Shown here: piece after piece, positions 17,269 through 27,284 of the stretch | How the letters are laid out: each line of letters begins with the position of its first letter | Position numbering within the stretch: position 1 is the first letter of the stretch | Assembly (NCBI GenBank): GCA_022843585.1 | Contig: JALHNJ010000008.1 | Span: 62,001-126,000 of the forward strand | DNA length: 64,000 bases | Origin: Chitinophagaceae bacterium | GTDB taxonomy: Bacteria; Bacteroidota; Bacteroidia; Chitinophagales; Chitinophagaceae | Direction of reading: 5' to 3' | The notes under the pieces: model-generated | The model's input: only the letters and a program-made list of their open reading frames with translations | The model's database searches: none | What the model was told of the DNA's origin: nothing | Made by a program: the position numbers and the translations under genes

Positions 17269-18134
17269 TAAGGCTTATTTATTACCCAATTATAAAACAA
17301 AGGAAATTCGTTTCGCCAGGTAGCTTCATTATGTTTGCCATCGTCCCTTATTACAGTAATCATTTTTGATTTGGAAACTTTAGCCATTTGTTCAAAGGCT
17401 CTTAGCATATCCGGCACCATTGATTCTCCTTCTTCTTTACCGGCATAGAAATAAAATTTAGATTTTACTTTCTTTCCCTTTGATTCTATGTAACTATATA
17501 TCTCTGGTGACACCCAAAACGATGGAGAGAATACTCCTGCACCACCAAAAACTTTAGGATATTTTAAAGCTGCATACATCGAAATCAATCCACCCATTGA
17601 ACTACCGGCTATGATCGTTTTCTTTCTGCATTTTAAAACCCGGTAATTTTTATGAATATAAGGTCGTATTGTTTTTACAATAAAATCAACATAGGCATCG
17701 CCTTCTCCTTTTCCAAAACGAGTATTATCATAGGGATTGTATTCGTTCATCCTTTTATCACCACCATTATCTATTGCTACAACGATACAGTTTTTCGTAC
17801 TGGTTGAATCTAAGAACTCATCCACACCCCATTCCCCGGAAAATGAGCTGCTATCTTCAAAAATATTTTGACCGTCGTTCATATACAGCACCGGATATTT
17901 AGTTTTTGATGATGTATAATTTTCTGGAAGATAAATCCAAACTCTTCTGTTTCGATTTAGCTGCGGAATGAAAAATGAAGTTTCTATGATGCGGACATTT
18001 TTGCTGGCAGAGCTAGTTGTTTTTTTAGATGGATATTTATCCTGCCGATCTTCAATTTCAAGACGGGTAGTGCTTTGTGATAAAGCAGAAAACGCAAAGA
18101 AAAGGGCAATGATAATTGAAGGGAGCTTGTACAT
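17268..18134 (-). CDS. exported alpha/beta-hydrolase, esterase D / enterochelin esterase family
   Basis: 288 aa with a signal peptide (MYKLPSIIIALFFAFSALSQ). Beta-sheet start FIPQLNRNRRVWIYLPENYT, then YPVLYMNDGQNIFED, VVAIDNGG, and the nucleophile elbow GSSMGG (about residue 180); FYFYAGKEEGES and a late GKHNEATWR could supply the acid and the catalytic His. This is the PF00756-type esterase fold (feruloyl/enterochelin esterases, mycolyltransferases). The substrate is unknown. It sits between two paralogous small exported proteins, downstream of dapA. Confidence 0.85.
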   Translation of the reverse strand: MYKLPSIIIALFFAFSALSQSTTRLEIEDRQDKYPSKKTTSSASKNVRIIETSFFIPQLNRNRRVWIYLPENYTSSKTKYPVLYMNDGQNIFEDSSSFSGEWGVDEFLDSTSTKNCIVVAIDNGGDKRMNEYNPYDNTRFGKGEGDAYVDFIVKTIRPYIHKNYRVLKCRKKTIIAGSSMGGLISMYAALKYPKVFGGAGVFSPSFWVSPEIYSYIESKGKKVKSKFYFYAGKEEGESMVPDMLRAFEQMAKVSKSKMITVIRDDGKHNEATWRNEFPLFYNWVINKP

Positions 18135-18197
18135 GAAACTATTATTAGAAAAGACTATGCCGAAAATTTTTTGAATAATACCAGGGAGAATGAAAAG

Positions 18198-18680
18198 CTA
18201 CAGCTTTATAAAAGTAAACTCAAAGAAATTCTTTCCATGCTTGTTTTCAACCGTAGCAGTGGCAACTAAAAGGCTACCCTTTTCAAAATCCTCCGTTTCT
18301 ATTAATCCTTCTGTGTTATTTTTTTTTATTCCGGAAGATTTGAACCCAAGTGTCTTTAATTGAGACTTCAAATCATTATTGATTTCCGAAATAAAAGTGT
18401 TGAAAGTAAATTCTGTTATTTTATTCTGTTCATCTGATGAGCAAGCTAAAACATTTCCGTTGGTCTTTGGCTCTTTGCCAAAGTAGAATAACATCCCTTT
18501 CTCATCCCTGCTGCTATCCAGCACTATATAGTTTAATGAAGAAACCAGTTGTACTAAAATTGAAAAATCTGCTTTTTCTGCAATCTCTACCAACTTTGTA
18601 GCAGTAATTGATTGCTGCTCCTGGGAATTTGCTTTTAAAAATATTAGAGCAAAGGAAATAAGTAGTAATACATTTTTCAT
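18198..18680 (-). CDS. small exported protein, paralogue of the 16804-17268 gene
   Basis: 160 aa with a signal peptide (MKNVLLLISFALIFLKANSQ), no lipobox. The shared pattern with the 154-aa protein covers the whole length: TKLVEIAEKADF near the start, a strand with YFGKEPKTNGNVLACSS, and a late LKSQLKTLGFKSSG corresponding to LKQNFIELEFKSLG. It begins 11 bases after the dapA stop. Unknown function; probably periplasmic. Confidence 0.7.
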   Translation of the reverse strand: MKNVLLLISFALIFLKANSQEQQSITATKLVEIAEKADFSILVQLVSSLNYIVLDSSRDEKGMLFYFGKEPKTNGNVLACSSDEQNKITEFTFNTFISEINNDLKSQLKTLGFKSSGIKKNNTEGLIETEDFEKGSLLVATATVENKHGKNFFEFTFIKL

Positions 18681-18691
18681 TCGAAAAGTTT

Positions 18692-19573
18692 TTATCCCTT
18701 CATCAACTCCTTAATTTTCTGGTGATGTTTTTCACTCACCGGCCAAACAGGTAAACGAAAAGTGTTTTTACATAATCCCATTTCTGACAGATAAGCTTTT
18801 ACACCGCTTGGGCTTCCTTCTGCAAACATGGAAGCGATAATATCAATGTATTTAGAATGTAACACAGTAGCCTCTTTAAATTTTCCTTGTAAACAAAGAC
18901 GCACCATATCAGAATAGTCTTGAGGGTACGCATTCGCCACAACAGAGATCAATCCTTCTGCTCCCGCAGCTATCATGTGCAGTGTTATCGGGTCATCCCC
19001 ACTAATGACCATAAAATCAGCTGGTTTGTTTTTAATGATCTGGTTGAACAGATCGAAATTGCCGCTGGCTTCTTTGGTGGCGAAAATATTTTTCAGTTCA
19101 TGTGCGATGCGTAGCTGCGTTTCAGCAGTTACAGTTTGCCCTGTACGTCCCGGAACATTGTACATGATAATTGGCAACGGTGTAGCGGCATCTAATGCTT
19201 TGTAATGTTGAAAAATTCCTTCCTGGTTGGGTTTATTATAATAGGGAGCTACAGAAAGTATCGCATCGTACTCCACAAGATTAAATGATTCAAAAGCGTC
19301 AACAACTTCAGCCGTATCATTGCCGCCAATACCGGCTACTAATGGCAAGCGACCTGCCACTTTTTCCGCTACAAAAGAGAATACTTCTTGCTTTTCTGCA
19401 CCATGAATGGTTGCACTTTCACCAGTTGTCCCTAATACAACGAGGTATTCTACCCTTCCCTTTATCCAAAACTCAATCAGTTTACCGAAGCTTTCCCAAT
19501 CAACTGTTCCATCTGTATGAAATGGAGTTACTACTGCTATTCCTGTTCCGGTAAATTTTTCTCTAAGGGACAT
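18692..19573 (-). CDS. dapA: 4-hydroxy-tetrahydrodipicolinate synthase
   Basis: 293 aa. It condenses pyruvate with aspartate semialdehyde in the lysine/diaminopimelate pathway. The Schiff-base Lys167 lies in FATKEASGN and Tyr138 in IIMYNVPGRTG; LVVLGTTGESAT near residues 44-55 binds the substrate carboxylate. Full-length (beta/alpha)8 barrel. The two small exported proteins and the esterase follow downstream on the same strand and may be co-transcribed with it. Confidence 0.96.
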   Translation of the reverse strand: MSLREKFTGTGIAVVTPFHTDGTVDWESFGKLIEFWIKGRVEYLVVLGTTGESATIHGAEKQEVFSFVAEKVAGRLPLVAGIGGNDTAEVVDAFESFNLVEYDAILSVAPYYNKPNQEGIFQHYKALDAATPLPIIMYNVPGRTGQTVTAETQLRIAHELKNIFATKEASGNFDLFNQIIKNKPADFMVISGDDPITLHMIAAGAEGLISVVANAYPQDYSDMVRLCLQGKFKEATVLHSKYIDIIASMFAEGSPSGVKAYLSEMGLCKNTFRLPVWPVSEKHHQKIKELMKG

Positions 19574-19635
19574 TTTTTGTAGATGATTAAAATTTAATAA
19601 TTGCTGATTTTGAAATGTTCATCTGTGTTATTGCA

Positions 19636-19665
19636 GTACAAGTTTGCTACGCAACAGATGATGCC
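19636..19665. repeat. possible divergent copy of the dispersed GTTGCGTxGCA repeat
   Basis: On the minus strand this reads CATCATCTGTTGCGTAGCAA and continues into ACTTGTACTG, sharing TGTTGCGT-GCA and a following CTT with the 27-base repeat found twice around the tRNA cluster (46750-46776, 47587-47613). It lies in the accA-dapA intergenic region. The relation is by eye and short. Confidence 0.35.
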
Positions 19666-19735
19666 ATGAAAAACTATAGCCCGGCTAATAATTGTATTAC
19701 TCCCGACTCATGACTAACGACTCCCAACCCTTTCT

Positions 19736-20707
19736 CTACACTTCTTCCCAGAATCCCATCTTGCCAAACTTTTCAATTCTTGTCTTCACTCTATCTTCTG
19801 GTGTTGCTTCTTTCAATTGTTTGATAACGGGGATCAAATAATCTTTTAGAATTTGTGCCGCACCATCATAATCCCAATGTGCACCACCCACTGGTTCTGG
19901 AATAATTCCATCGATCAATCCAAAGCCCAGCATTTTATCTGCAGTTAATCGCAACTGTTCTGCCGCAACTTCTTTTTTATCCCAACTGCGCCAAAGTATA
20001 GATGAACAACTTTCCGGACTGATAACTGTGTACCAGGTATTCTCCATCATAAACACTTTATCACCCACTCCAATTCCTAATGCACCACCACTTGCACCTT
20101 CTCCAATAATAACACAGATAACCGGTACTTTCAAACGGATCATCTCATAGATATTACGGGCAATCGCTTCACCTTGTCCTCTTTCTTCTGCTTCAAGGCC
20201 CGGATATGCACCGGGTGTATCTATTAATGTAATAACTGGTTTATTAAACTTCTCTGCCAATCGCATCAACCGCAATGCTTTTCTATATCCTTCCGGATTA
20301 GCCATACCAAAATTTCGCATCTGCCGCATTTTGGTATTAATTCCTTTTTGCTGCCCGATGATCATTACTGTTTCTCCACCTAAACTGGCGAAGCCGCCTA
20401 CCATTGCTTTATCGTCTTTTACATTGCGGTCGCCATAGAGCTCCACAAAATTCTCCGCCATTTTATCTATGTACTTAAGTGTATATGGCCGGTCAGGATG
20501 GCGGCTGAGTTGTACCCGCTGCCAGCTACTGAGGTTTTCGGTAATTTCTTTTCGTTTATCTAATATGCCCTGCTCCAGCTTTTGAATCGTATCGCTGAGA
20601 TCCAGTTTGGTCTTTTCCTGGCGATGTTTCATGCTGGCAATCTCATCAATAAGGTCTTTGATGGGCTTTTCGAAATCGAGAAATTGTCGGTTAGCGTCGG
20701 TTGGCAT
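19736..20707 (-). CDS. accA: acetyl-CoA carboxylase, carboxyltransferase alpha subunit
   Basis: 323 aa, full length. With AccD it transfers CO2 from carboxybiotin-BCCP to acetyl-CoA. N-terminal coiled-coil ([20 protein letters not shown]), then the crotonase-like core with [19 protein letters not shown] and [16 protein letters not shown], the oxyanion-hole glycines. It is far from accB-accC in this genome. accD is not in the window. Confidence 0.97.
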   Translation of the reverse strand: MPTDANRQFLDFEKPIKDLIDEIASMKHRQEKTKLDLSDTIQKLEQGILDKRKEITENLSSWQRVQLSRHPDRPYTLKYIDKMAENFVELYGDRNVKDDKAMVGGFASLGGETVMIIGQQKGINTKMRQMRNFGMANPEGYRKALRLMRLAEKFNKPVITLIDTPGAYPGLEAEERGQGEAIARNIYEMIRLKVPVICVIIGEGASGGALGIGVGDKVFMMENTWYTVISPESCSSILWRSWDKKEVAAEQLRLTADKMLGFGLIDGIIPEPVGGAHWDYDGAAQILKDYLIPVIKQLKEATPEDRVKTRIEKFGKMGFWEEV

Positions 20708-20801
20708 AGGTTCTAAAATGTGCGGCTAAATTAAGGATTATATAATAATGGGAATTTTTCTCCGGAAAGGTTGATTGTCAGTGGATAAATAATAGAAAAA
20801 C

Positions 20802-20834
20802 TTTTGGCTGAAAAAGATTGCGGGGCTATCTTTG
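20802..20834 (+). promoter_or_regulatory. promoter of tRNA-Asp
   Basis: TTTTG at 20802-20806, 20 bases, then TATCTTTG at 20827-20834 followed by CCG. It starts about 40 bases before the tRNA 5' end. Confidence 0.8.
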
Positions 20835-20878
20835 CCGTCCTGAAAAATGGCTCGGCTTACGAATCATTCAAAGGAAAC

Positions 20879-20952
20879 GGATCGGTAGTTCAGTTGGTTA
20901 GAATGCCGCCCTGTCACGGCGGAGGTCGCGGGTTCGAGTCCCGTCCGGTCCG
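20879..20952 (+). tRNA. tRNA-Asp (GTC)
   Basis: Cloverleaf of 74 bases. Acceptor GGATCGG pairs with CCGGTCC (one T-G wobble); the anticodon arm CCGCC-CTGTCAC-GGCGG carries GTC; the T arm contains GGTTCGAGTCC. The discriminator is G at 20952, as required for tRNA-Asp. CCA is not encoded. The terminator at 21012-21047 ends the transcript. Confidence 0.97.
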
Positions 20953-21011
20953 CATCAAGAAGAAAGGCTGATTTATTGTGATTTTATTTCAGCTAAAAAC
21001 CTAAATAAACT

Positions 21012-21047
21012 GCCCGTTGAGAAAGAAATTTCTGACGGGCTTTTTTA
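21012..21047 (+). terminator. rho-independent terminator after tRNA-Asp
   Basis: GCCCGT (21012-21017) pairs with ACGGGC (21035-21040), with additional inner AGAAA/TTTCT pairing, followed by TTTTTTATT. Confidence 0.85.
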
Positions 21048-21129
21048 TTGATTGAGGTTAAGCCATCTTCTGCAATAAAAAAACATATAAGACGTCTAAA
21101 GGGTACGGTTATTGGTTAAACGTGTAGCT

Positions 21130-21885
21130 ATGAAAAACAAGGTTAAAGGATTCTATTTTTATATTTCTTCTATTTTTATTGCATTGCTGCATTTACCCGC
21201 AGCATTTGCAAAATCAGCGGCAGCAAATAAATTATTCTATACGCCACCGGCAGATTCTACTACTAAAGCAACTATAGAGACAGTAACGAAGCCTACTCCT
21301 TTTTTAAAATCGGTGTATGATAGTCTGCACCTGAACTTAAAAGGTTTAAGTAAAGAAGCCTACGATTATGCTAAAAAAGGAATGGAAACATTGATAGCAG
21401 AAGGCAAGCTTTTCAATCAATCCATAATTTCTATTATTGACTTTAGCCAACCAAGCGGCAAGAAAAGATTATTCATTATTGATTTGAATAATTATAAAGT
21501 TCTCTTCAATACGTTGGTGGCACATGGCAAAAATACAGGACAGGAAATTGCCAACTCTTTCTCCAATCAAAACGAATCTTTTAAAAGTAGCCCGGGTTTT
21601 TACATTACCAGGGAAACCTACCAGGGAAAAAACGGCTACTCCTTAAAGTTGGAAGGTGTAGAAAGAGGCATTAATGATAAAGCCTATGAAAGAGGCATTG
21701 TAATGCATGGCGCTGAATATGTTTCGGATGCTTTTGTAAATGCCCGGGGTTTTATTGGCCGCAGCCACGGTTGCCCTGCTGTGCCGGTACAATTGAACCG
21801 CCCCATCATCAATACAATCAAAGAAGGCACCTGTCTTTTCATTTATCATCCTTCGTATGTTGACAGGTCGGTAGTTTTAGACTAA
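21130..21885 (+). CDS. exported murein L,D-transpeptidase catalytic domain family protein (YkuD_2-like)
   Basis: 251 aa from the ATG at 21130; a TTG six codons earlier is less likely. An N-terminal signal/anchor (KGFYFYISSIFIALLHLPAAFA) is followed by a catalytic domain from about residue 95. GIVMHGAEYVSDAFVNARGF then IGRSHGCPAVPVQLN give the His and Cys of the YkuD-type active site (HGA...SHGCPAV). These proteins exchange or form peptidoglycan cross-links; members of this wider variant are often annotated only by family. Periplasmic. It stands alone between tRNA-Asp and the Gfo/Idh operon. Confidence 0.85.
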   Translation: MKNKVKGFYFYISSIFIALLHLPAAFAKSAAANKLFYTPPADSTTKATIETVTKPTPFLKSVYDSLHLNLKGLSKEAYDYAKKGMETLIAEGKLFNQSIISIIDFSQPSGKKRLFIIDLNNYKVLFNTLVAHGKNTGQEIANSFSNQNESFKSSPGFYITRETYQGKNGYSLKLEGVERGINDKAYERGIVMHGAEYVSDAFVNARGFIGRSHGCPAVPVQLNRPIINTIKEGTCLFIYHPSYVDRSVVLD

Positions 21886-21930
21886 TCCACCACTGTTTAA
21901 AACTCAATCCCCACTCCATTTGCCAATCTT

Positions 21931-21938
21931 TATCTTTG
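21931..21938 (+). promoter_or_regulatory. -7 element before the Gfo/Idh operon
   Basis: TATCTTTG exactly matches TAnnTTTG, 17 bases before the ATG at 21956. No good -33 element at the expected spacing, so the leader would be very short. Confidence 0.5.
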
Positions 21939-21955
21939 AGCATTAATAAATTATT

Positions 21956-22933
21956 ATGCTCAAGATCGGCGTTATTGGTGTAGGTCATTTAGGAAAGTTC
22001 CATCTTAACAACTGGAAAGAAATAGCTGGTGTGGAAATAGTTGGTTTTTACGACCCGCATGATGACACTGCAAAAGAAGTGTCTGATAAATACCAGCTAC
22101 CCCGCTTTCTCGACGCCGATGAACTGATCAATGCCTGCGATGCCATCGATGTAGTTGCTCCAACCAATTTTCATTTTGAATGGTGCGAAAAAGCCATCAA
22201 AAAAGGCAAGCATGTTTTTGTAGAAAAACCATTGGCTAATACCATGGATGAAGCAAGGCAATTAGTAAAGTTTGTAAAAGAGTCGGGCATTAAATTCCAG
22301 GTAGGACATGTAGAACGTTTTAACCCTGCTTTTTTGGCTATAAAAGATATGCAGTTAAACCCGATGTTCATTGAAGTGCATCGTTTGGCACAATTCAACC
22401 CAAGGGGTACAGAAGTAAGTGTGATATTGGATCTAATGATACATGATATTGATATTATTTTAAGCATTATAAAAAGCGATGTAAAAACTATTTCTGCCAG
22501 CGGTGTAGGTGTGATGACAGAAACACCTGACATCGCCAACGTTCGTATAGAGTTTGATAATGGCTGTGTAGCCAATCTTACCTCCAGCCGTATTTCCATG
22601 AAGAAGATGAGAAAGATCCGACTCTTTCAAAAAGATTCTTATATCGGCATTGATTTTCTGAATAAGAAAACTGAAATCATTAAACTGAAAGAGCCACAAG
22701 ATTCCAATGTATTTGCTTTCGATATAGAAACTCCAACAGGAAAAAAAACTATTGCTATGGCCAATCCTATTGTGCCGGAAGTAAATGCTATTAAGAAAGA
22801 GTTGGAAGAATTTAGAGATGCTATTCTCAACAATACAAAAACAGTTGTATCTGAAATGGATGGCCTGTCGGCTATGGATGTAGCCCACCAGATACTGGAG
22901 AAGATTGGCAATAATGTTATTACTCACGGATGA
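21956..22933 (+). CDS. Gfo/Idh/MocA family oxidoreductase
   Basis: 325 aa NAD(P)-dependent sugar-type dehydrogenase. N-terminal Rossmann [14 protein letters not shown], the conserved [16 protein letters not shown], and the second-domain helix with [16 protein letters not shown], where the catalytic Lys/His/Asp set of the family lies (the EKP Lys and HDID). In this group the substrate is often a UDP-sugar or sugar acid. The gene overlaps the next one, a sugar-phosphate transferase, by 4 bases (ATGA), suggesting it prepares or modifies the sugar that enzyme loads. The substrate is inferred, not shown. Confidence 0.9.
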   Translation: MLKIGVIGVGHLGKFHLNNWKEIAGVEIVGFYDPHDDTAKEVSDKYQLPRFLDADELINACDAIDVVAPTNFHFEWCEKAIKKGKHVFVEKPLANTMDEARQLVKFVKESGIKFQVGHVERFNPAFLAIKDMQLNPMFIEVHRLAQFNPRGTEVSVILDLMIHDIDIILSIIKSDVKTISASGVGVMTETPDIANVRIEFDNGCVANLTSSRISMKKMRKIRLFQKDSYIGIDFLNKKTEIIKLKEPQDSNVFAFDIETPTGKKTIAMANPIVPEVNAIKKELEEFRDAILNNTKTVVSEMDGLSAMDVAHQILEKIGNNVITHG

Positions 22934-24348
22934 ACCCAGGCAAAAAAATATCCATTGCCTGGTATGCCATAGCTGATTTTATCAGTGCAGCACTGGCATG
23001 GGCTTGTTTCTTTTTTGCTCGTAGGGCATTACTTGATCAGCCGGTAATTGAATCAGGTGTACTACAAACCGATGAAAATTTTTGGTACGGCATTTTTTTT
23101 ATTCCAGTTGGATGGCTAATATTATATACCATTGTAGGGTCTTATAAACATCTCTATAAAAAATCGAGACTGTTTGAATTTACCAGCACTTTTGTTTGCA
23201 GTCTTATCGGTTGCATTGTTCTCTTCTTTGCACTTTTATTGGATGATGTAAAAAACGATTACTCGTATTACTATATCGCTTTTCTCTGTTTATTCGGACT
23301 ACATTTTGTTTTTACTTTTATGGGCCGCTGGATTATTCTCAACAAAATGAAAAGACAGTTACTGAATGGAAAAGTTTTCTTTAATACCTTAATGATAGGC
23401 AGCCAGGAAAATGCTATTCGTGTATTAAAGGAAACAACAAAAAGTTTGCATGATGGCGGCTACCGCTATACAGGTTTTGCAACAACAGATAATCTCTGTA
23501 AAAACGGTATTCATAAGCTGATCCCAAAATTGGGTTCCGCAGATGATATTGAAAATATAATTGACAACCACCATATTGAATTAGTTGTGCTTGCGTTAGA
23601 AAAAACGGAACAGCCGCTACTGGAAGATATTATCAATCGACTGAGTGAAAAAGATGTAGAAATAAAAATACAGCCCAATACATTGGATATTCTTTCCGGC
23701 TCTGTAAAAACGAGCAATGTAATGGGTGCCGCCCTTATTGATTTGCAAACAGGACTGATGCCGGAATGGCAACAAAATATAAAACGGTTAATCGATATCG
23801 CTGTTGCGCTATTCGGTAGTATTATTCTTTCCCCTTTTATTTTATACATTGCTATACGGGTAAAATTATCTTCAAAGGGATCTGTTTTATTTCCACAGGA
23901 AAGGATTGGATACAAGGGTAAACCATTCAGGATGTATAAATTCCGGTCTATGGTGCAGGATGCAGAAAAAGATGGCCCAGCTCTTTCTTCTGAAAACGAT
24001 CCCCGCATTACCAAATGGGGTAAAACCATGCGTAAATGGCGATTGGACGAACTACCACAACTCTGGAATATATTAATTGGTGAAATGAGTTTGGTAGGAC
24101 CAAGAGCAGAACGACGTTTTTACATTGACCAGATCATTGCCCGGAATCCCTTTTATAAATACCTGTTGAAAGTAAAGCCGGGCCTAACCAGTTGGGGTAT
24201 GGTACAATTTGGCTATGCGGAAAATGTAGAAGAGATGGTGGAGCGAAGCAAATTCGATTTACTTTATATCGAAAACATTTCACTGGCTCTTGATTTTAAA
24301 ATAATGATTCATACTCTGCGGATCATATTTAAAGGAAAAGGCAAATAA
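22930..24348 (+). CDS. polyprenyl-phosphate sugar phosphotransferase (WcaJ/WbaP-like)
   Basis: 472 aa. Four or five membrane helices in the first 130 residues, a CoA-binding-like Rossmann region (about 145-245), a further helix near residue 290, then the bacterial sugar transferase domain with [31 protein letters not shown] and [13 protein letters not shown]. It transfers a sugar-1-phosphate to undecaprenyl phosphate, the first step of exopolysaccharide or O-antigen repeat synthesis. Translationally coupled to the oxidoreductase upstream. No glycosyltransferase, flippase or polymerase genes adjoin, so the rest of the pathway is elsewhere. Confidence 0.92.
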   Translation: MNPGKKISIAWYAIADFISAALAWACFFFARRALLDQPVIESGVLQTDENFWYGIFFIPVGWLILYTIVGSYKHLYKKSRLFEFTSTFVCSLIGCIVLFFALLLDDVKNDYSYYYIAFLCLFGLHFVFTFMGRWIILNKMKRQLLNGKVFFNTLMIGSQENAIRVLKETTKSLHDGGYRYTGFATTDNLCKNGIHKLIPKLGSADDIENIIDNHHIELVVLALEKTEQPLLEDIINRLSEKDVEIKIQPNTLDILSGSVKTSNVMGAALIDLQTGLMPEWQQNIKRLIDIAVALFGSIILSPFILYIAIRVKLSSKGSVLFPQERIGYKGKPFRMYKFRSMVQDAEKDGPALSSENDPRITKWGKTMRKWRLDELPQLWNILIGEMSLVGPRAERRFYIDQIIARNPFYKYLLKVKPGLTSWGMVQFGYAENVEEMVERSKFDLLYIENISLALDFKIMIHTLRIIFKGKGK

Positions 24349-24446
24349 GGAATTTTAGATTATTCCTGCCCGACTTTCAAAAATATTTATTGAGGTCAGG
24401 CGGGGATTGCAGAATTTTGATTTTACATTTGAGAAAACTCCAACCT

Positions 24447-27284
24447 TTGAGAAAATTCATTTTCTTACTGCTTTTGATTCCTGCCGTAAAAATCACTGCA
24501 TACTCTCAATACTGGCAGCAACAAGTCAATTACACTATTGATGTTTCCTTAAACGATAAAGAACATACATTAAACGGATTTGAAAAAATTGAATATACTA
24601 ACAACTCTCCTGACACATTGCGTTTTATCTGGTTTCACATTTGGCCAAATGCGCATAAAAATGATAAAACGGCTTATACCGACCAGGCTTTGGAAAACGG
24701 TAGCACTAAATTTTATTTTTCCGGTAAAGAGGACAAAGGATATATTAACCGGCTGGAGTTTAAAGTAAATAATGTAACCGCAACGATTGAGGATCATCCT
24801 AACCATATTGATATTATTAAACTCGTCTTGCCTTCTCCCCTATTACCCGGCGAGAAAACAATTATCACCACACCGTTTCATGTAAAGCTTCCCTTTAATT
24901 TTTCAAGAGGGGGACATGATGGGCAGAGTTATCAGATCACTCAATGGTTTCCAAAACCAGCCGTATATGACAAAAATGGCTGGCACCCGATGACCTATCT
25001 GGACCAAGGGGAATTTTATAGCGAGTTCGGGCAATTTGATGTGAGCATTACCCTTCCCGAAAATTATGTGGTAGCTGCTACAGGTGAATTGCAAAATGCA
25101 CAAGAAAAAGAATGGCTGAAAACAAGAAGTAATTACACCTGGGAGCCAGTTACCGCAAAAGAGAAAAATACTTACGGCCAAACAAAAACAACTTTGCAGC
25201 TTTTTCCCCCATCAGCTACTAAAACAAAAACATTGCAATACCGCCAAAATAATATTCATGATTTTGCATGGTTTGCTGATAAACGGTATATAGTAAATTA
25301 TGATAGTTGTCAATTGACGTCAGGCAAAATCGTTGAGGTTTATAGTTTTTATACTCCGAAACATAAAAAATTATGGGAAGCCACTGTTGGCTATGCGAAA
25401 GGTGCAATAAGGCATTACTCAAATTTGGTGGGAGAATATCCTTATTCTATTGTAAGTGTGGTGCAAGGACCGGATAACCTTGGCGGTGGTATGGAATATC
25501 CAACCATCACTTCCATTTCTCCAATGAATGATGAAAAAGCACTGGATGTTGTTATTGCACATGAAATAGGTCACAACTGGTTTTATGGAATCCTGGGCAG
25601 CAATGAAAGGAAACATCCGTGGATGGATGAAGGCATTAACAGTTACTACGATGCCAGTTATAAAAAAGCTAAGTATGGCGAGCCATCAAAATTGGAGCAA
25701 CTGATCTTTGAAACAAAAGTGGTTACAAAAACAGATCAGCCAATTGAGTTGCCAGCAGAAAAATATAGCTATATTAATTATGCGCTTACAGCTTATTATA
25801 AAACTGCTGAATGGCTCCGTTACCTCGAATCACAACTTGGCACTTCCGCATTTAATAAAGCCATGCAAGATTATTACAACCGCTGGAAATTTAAACACCC
25901 ACAACCGGAAGATTTTAAAAGATCAATAGAAGAAAGTGCAGGTAAAAACTTAGATAAAGAATTTTCTTACTTAAACAAAAAGGGAACACTGTCTACACAG
26001 CAACGAAACGGAACTACGGTGGCCTCCATATTCAGTATAAAAAAACTGGATGCATTTAGTAAGAAGCCAACCAGGAATTTAATTGTATTTGGACCTTTGA
26101 TTGGCATAAATAGTTATGATAAAATAATGCCCGGGGCTTTTATCACTAATATCAAATTGCCTCCATCCAACTTTGAATTTTTTATTGCCCCCATGTATTC
26201 AACCGGAGCAAAGAAATTAACCGGTCTTGGAATGGCCTGGTACAACTTCTATCCCAATAATATTTTCAAGAAAATAGAATTGGGTGTTAGTGGTTCCACT
26301 TTTACAATGGATGAGTTTACAGATAGCGACGGCAACAAAAACTATTTTGGTTTCCATAAAATCGTTCCGGGCATAAAGCTTACGTTGCAAGAGAAAAATC
26401 CACGCAGCTCTCTTACCCGTTTTGTACAATTCAAAACCTTCTTGATTGGCGAAGAAGCTCTTCGCTTTTATCGTGACACTGTAATTACTCAACCGGGCCC
26501 GGATACAACTATTACCAATAAATACAGAACTATCAACGAAAACAGAACACTCAACCAATTACAATTCGTTGTAGAAAATAACCGGATACTATATCCTTAT
26601 CGTGGCGAATTAAAAATAGAGCAGGGTGAGGATTTTGTTCGAACTGCATTTACAGGAAAATACTTTTTCAATTATCCTAATAAAGGAGGTTTGGATGTTC
26701 GTTTGTTTGCAGGAAAATTCTTTTATACCAGCAGCAAAACTTTTACCAAACAGTTTGCTACAGACCGTTATCATCTGAACATGACCGGTGCAAATGGATA
26801 TGAGGATTATACCTACAGCGATTATTTTGTTGGACGCAATAAATTTGAAGGAACTGCCAGTCAGCAAATAATGGTTAGAGATGGAGCTTTTAAAGTAAGA
26901 ACAGATTTGCTCGCCGATAAGGTTGGGAGAACTGATGATTGGTTGATAGCAGCTAATTTTAGTACCACTATTCCTGCTGGCATAAACCCGTTAGAGCTCT
27001 TACCAATTAAAATTCCGTTGAAACTATTTTTTGATATCGGCACTTACGCGGAAGCATGGAAACAAGGTACAGAACTAGACCGCTTTATTTTTGATGCGGG
27101 ATTACATATCCCCCTATTCAAAGAAACCGTGAATATATACATGCCGCTTGTTTACAGCAGCGTATTCAAAGATTATATACAATCTACCATCCCTGAAAAA
27201 GGAAGATTCTGGAAAAAGATCTCCTTCTCCATTGACATCTCCAATTTTAGTCTTCGGAAAATAGACCGCAACTTTGCTTTCTGA
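24447..27284 (+). CDS. M1-family zinc metallopeptidase, exported, non-ATG start
   Basis: 945 aa if begun at the TTG at 24447, giving a clean signal sequence (RKFIFLLLLIPAVKITAYSQ). The frame is open back to a TTG at 24390, and no in-frame ATG occurs for about 200 codons, so initiation is TTG or an upstream base is wrong. Zinc site HEIGH at about residues 372-376, then the Glu in MDEGINSYYD 18 residues later; GGGMEYPTI stands for the substrate-binding GAMEN. The C-terminal about 400 residues are beta-rich (repeated YFFNYPNKGGLDVRLF-type strands), as in long Bacteroidota M1 proteins. It presumably trims peptides in the envelope. The next gene overlaps by one base (TGATG). Confidence 0.85.
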   Translation: MRKFIFLLLLIPAVKITAYSQYWQQQVNYTIDVSLNDKEHTLNGFEKIEYTNNSPDTLRFIWFHIWPNAHKNDKTAYTDQALENGSTKFYFSGKEDKGYINRLEFKVNNVTATIEDHPNHIDIIKLVLPSPLLPGEKTIITTPFHVKLPFNFSRGGHDGQSYQITQWFPKPAVYDKNGWHPMTYLDQGEFYSEFGQFDVSITLPENYVVAATGELQNAQEKEWLKTRSNYTWEPVTAKEKNTYGQTKTTLQLFPPSATKTKTLQYRQNNIHDFAWFADKRYIVNYDSCQLTSGKIVEVYSFYTPKHKKLWEATVGYAKGAIRHYSNLVGEYPYSIVSVVQGPDNLGGGMEYPTITSISPMNDEKALDVVIAHEIGHNWFYGILGSNERKHPWMDEGINSYYDASYKKAKYGEPSKLEQLIFETKVVTKTDQPIELPAEKYSYINYALTAYYKTAEWLRYLESQLGTSAFNKAMQDYYNRWKFKHPQPEDFKRSIEESAGKNLDKEFSYLNKKGTLSTQQRNGTTVASIFSIKKLDAFSKKPTRNLIVFGPLIGINSYDKIMPGAFITNIKLPPSNFEFFIAPMYSTGAKKLTGLGMAWYNFYPNNIFKKIELGVSGSTFTMDEFTDSDGNKNYFGFHKIVPGIKLTLQEKNPRSSLTRFVQFKTFLIGEEALRFYRDTVITQPGPDTTITNKYRTINENRTLNQLQFVVENNRILYPYRGELKIEQGEDFVRTAFTGKYFFNYPNKGGLDVRLFAGKFFYTSSKTFTKQFATDRYHLNMTGANGYEDYTYSDYFVGRNKFEGTASQQIMVRDGAFKVRTDLLADKVGRTDDWLIAANFSTTIPAGINPLELLPIKIPLKLFFDIGTYAEAWKQGTELDRFIFDAGLHIPLFKETVNIYMPLVYSSVFKDYIQSTIPEKGRFWKKISFSIDISNFSLRKIDRNFAF

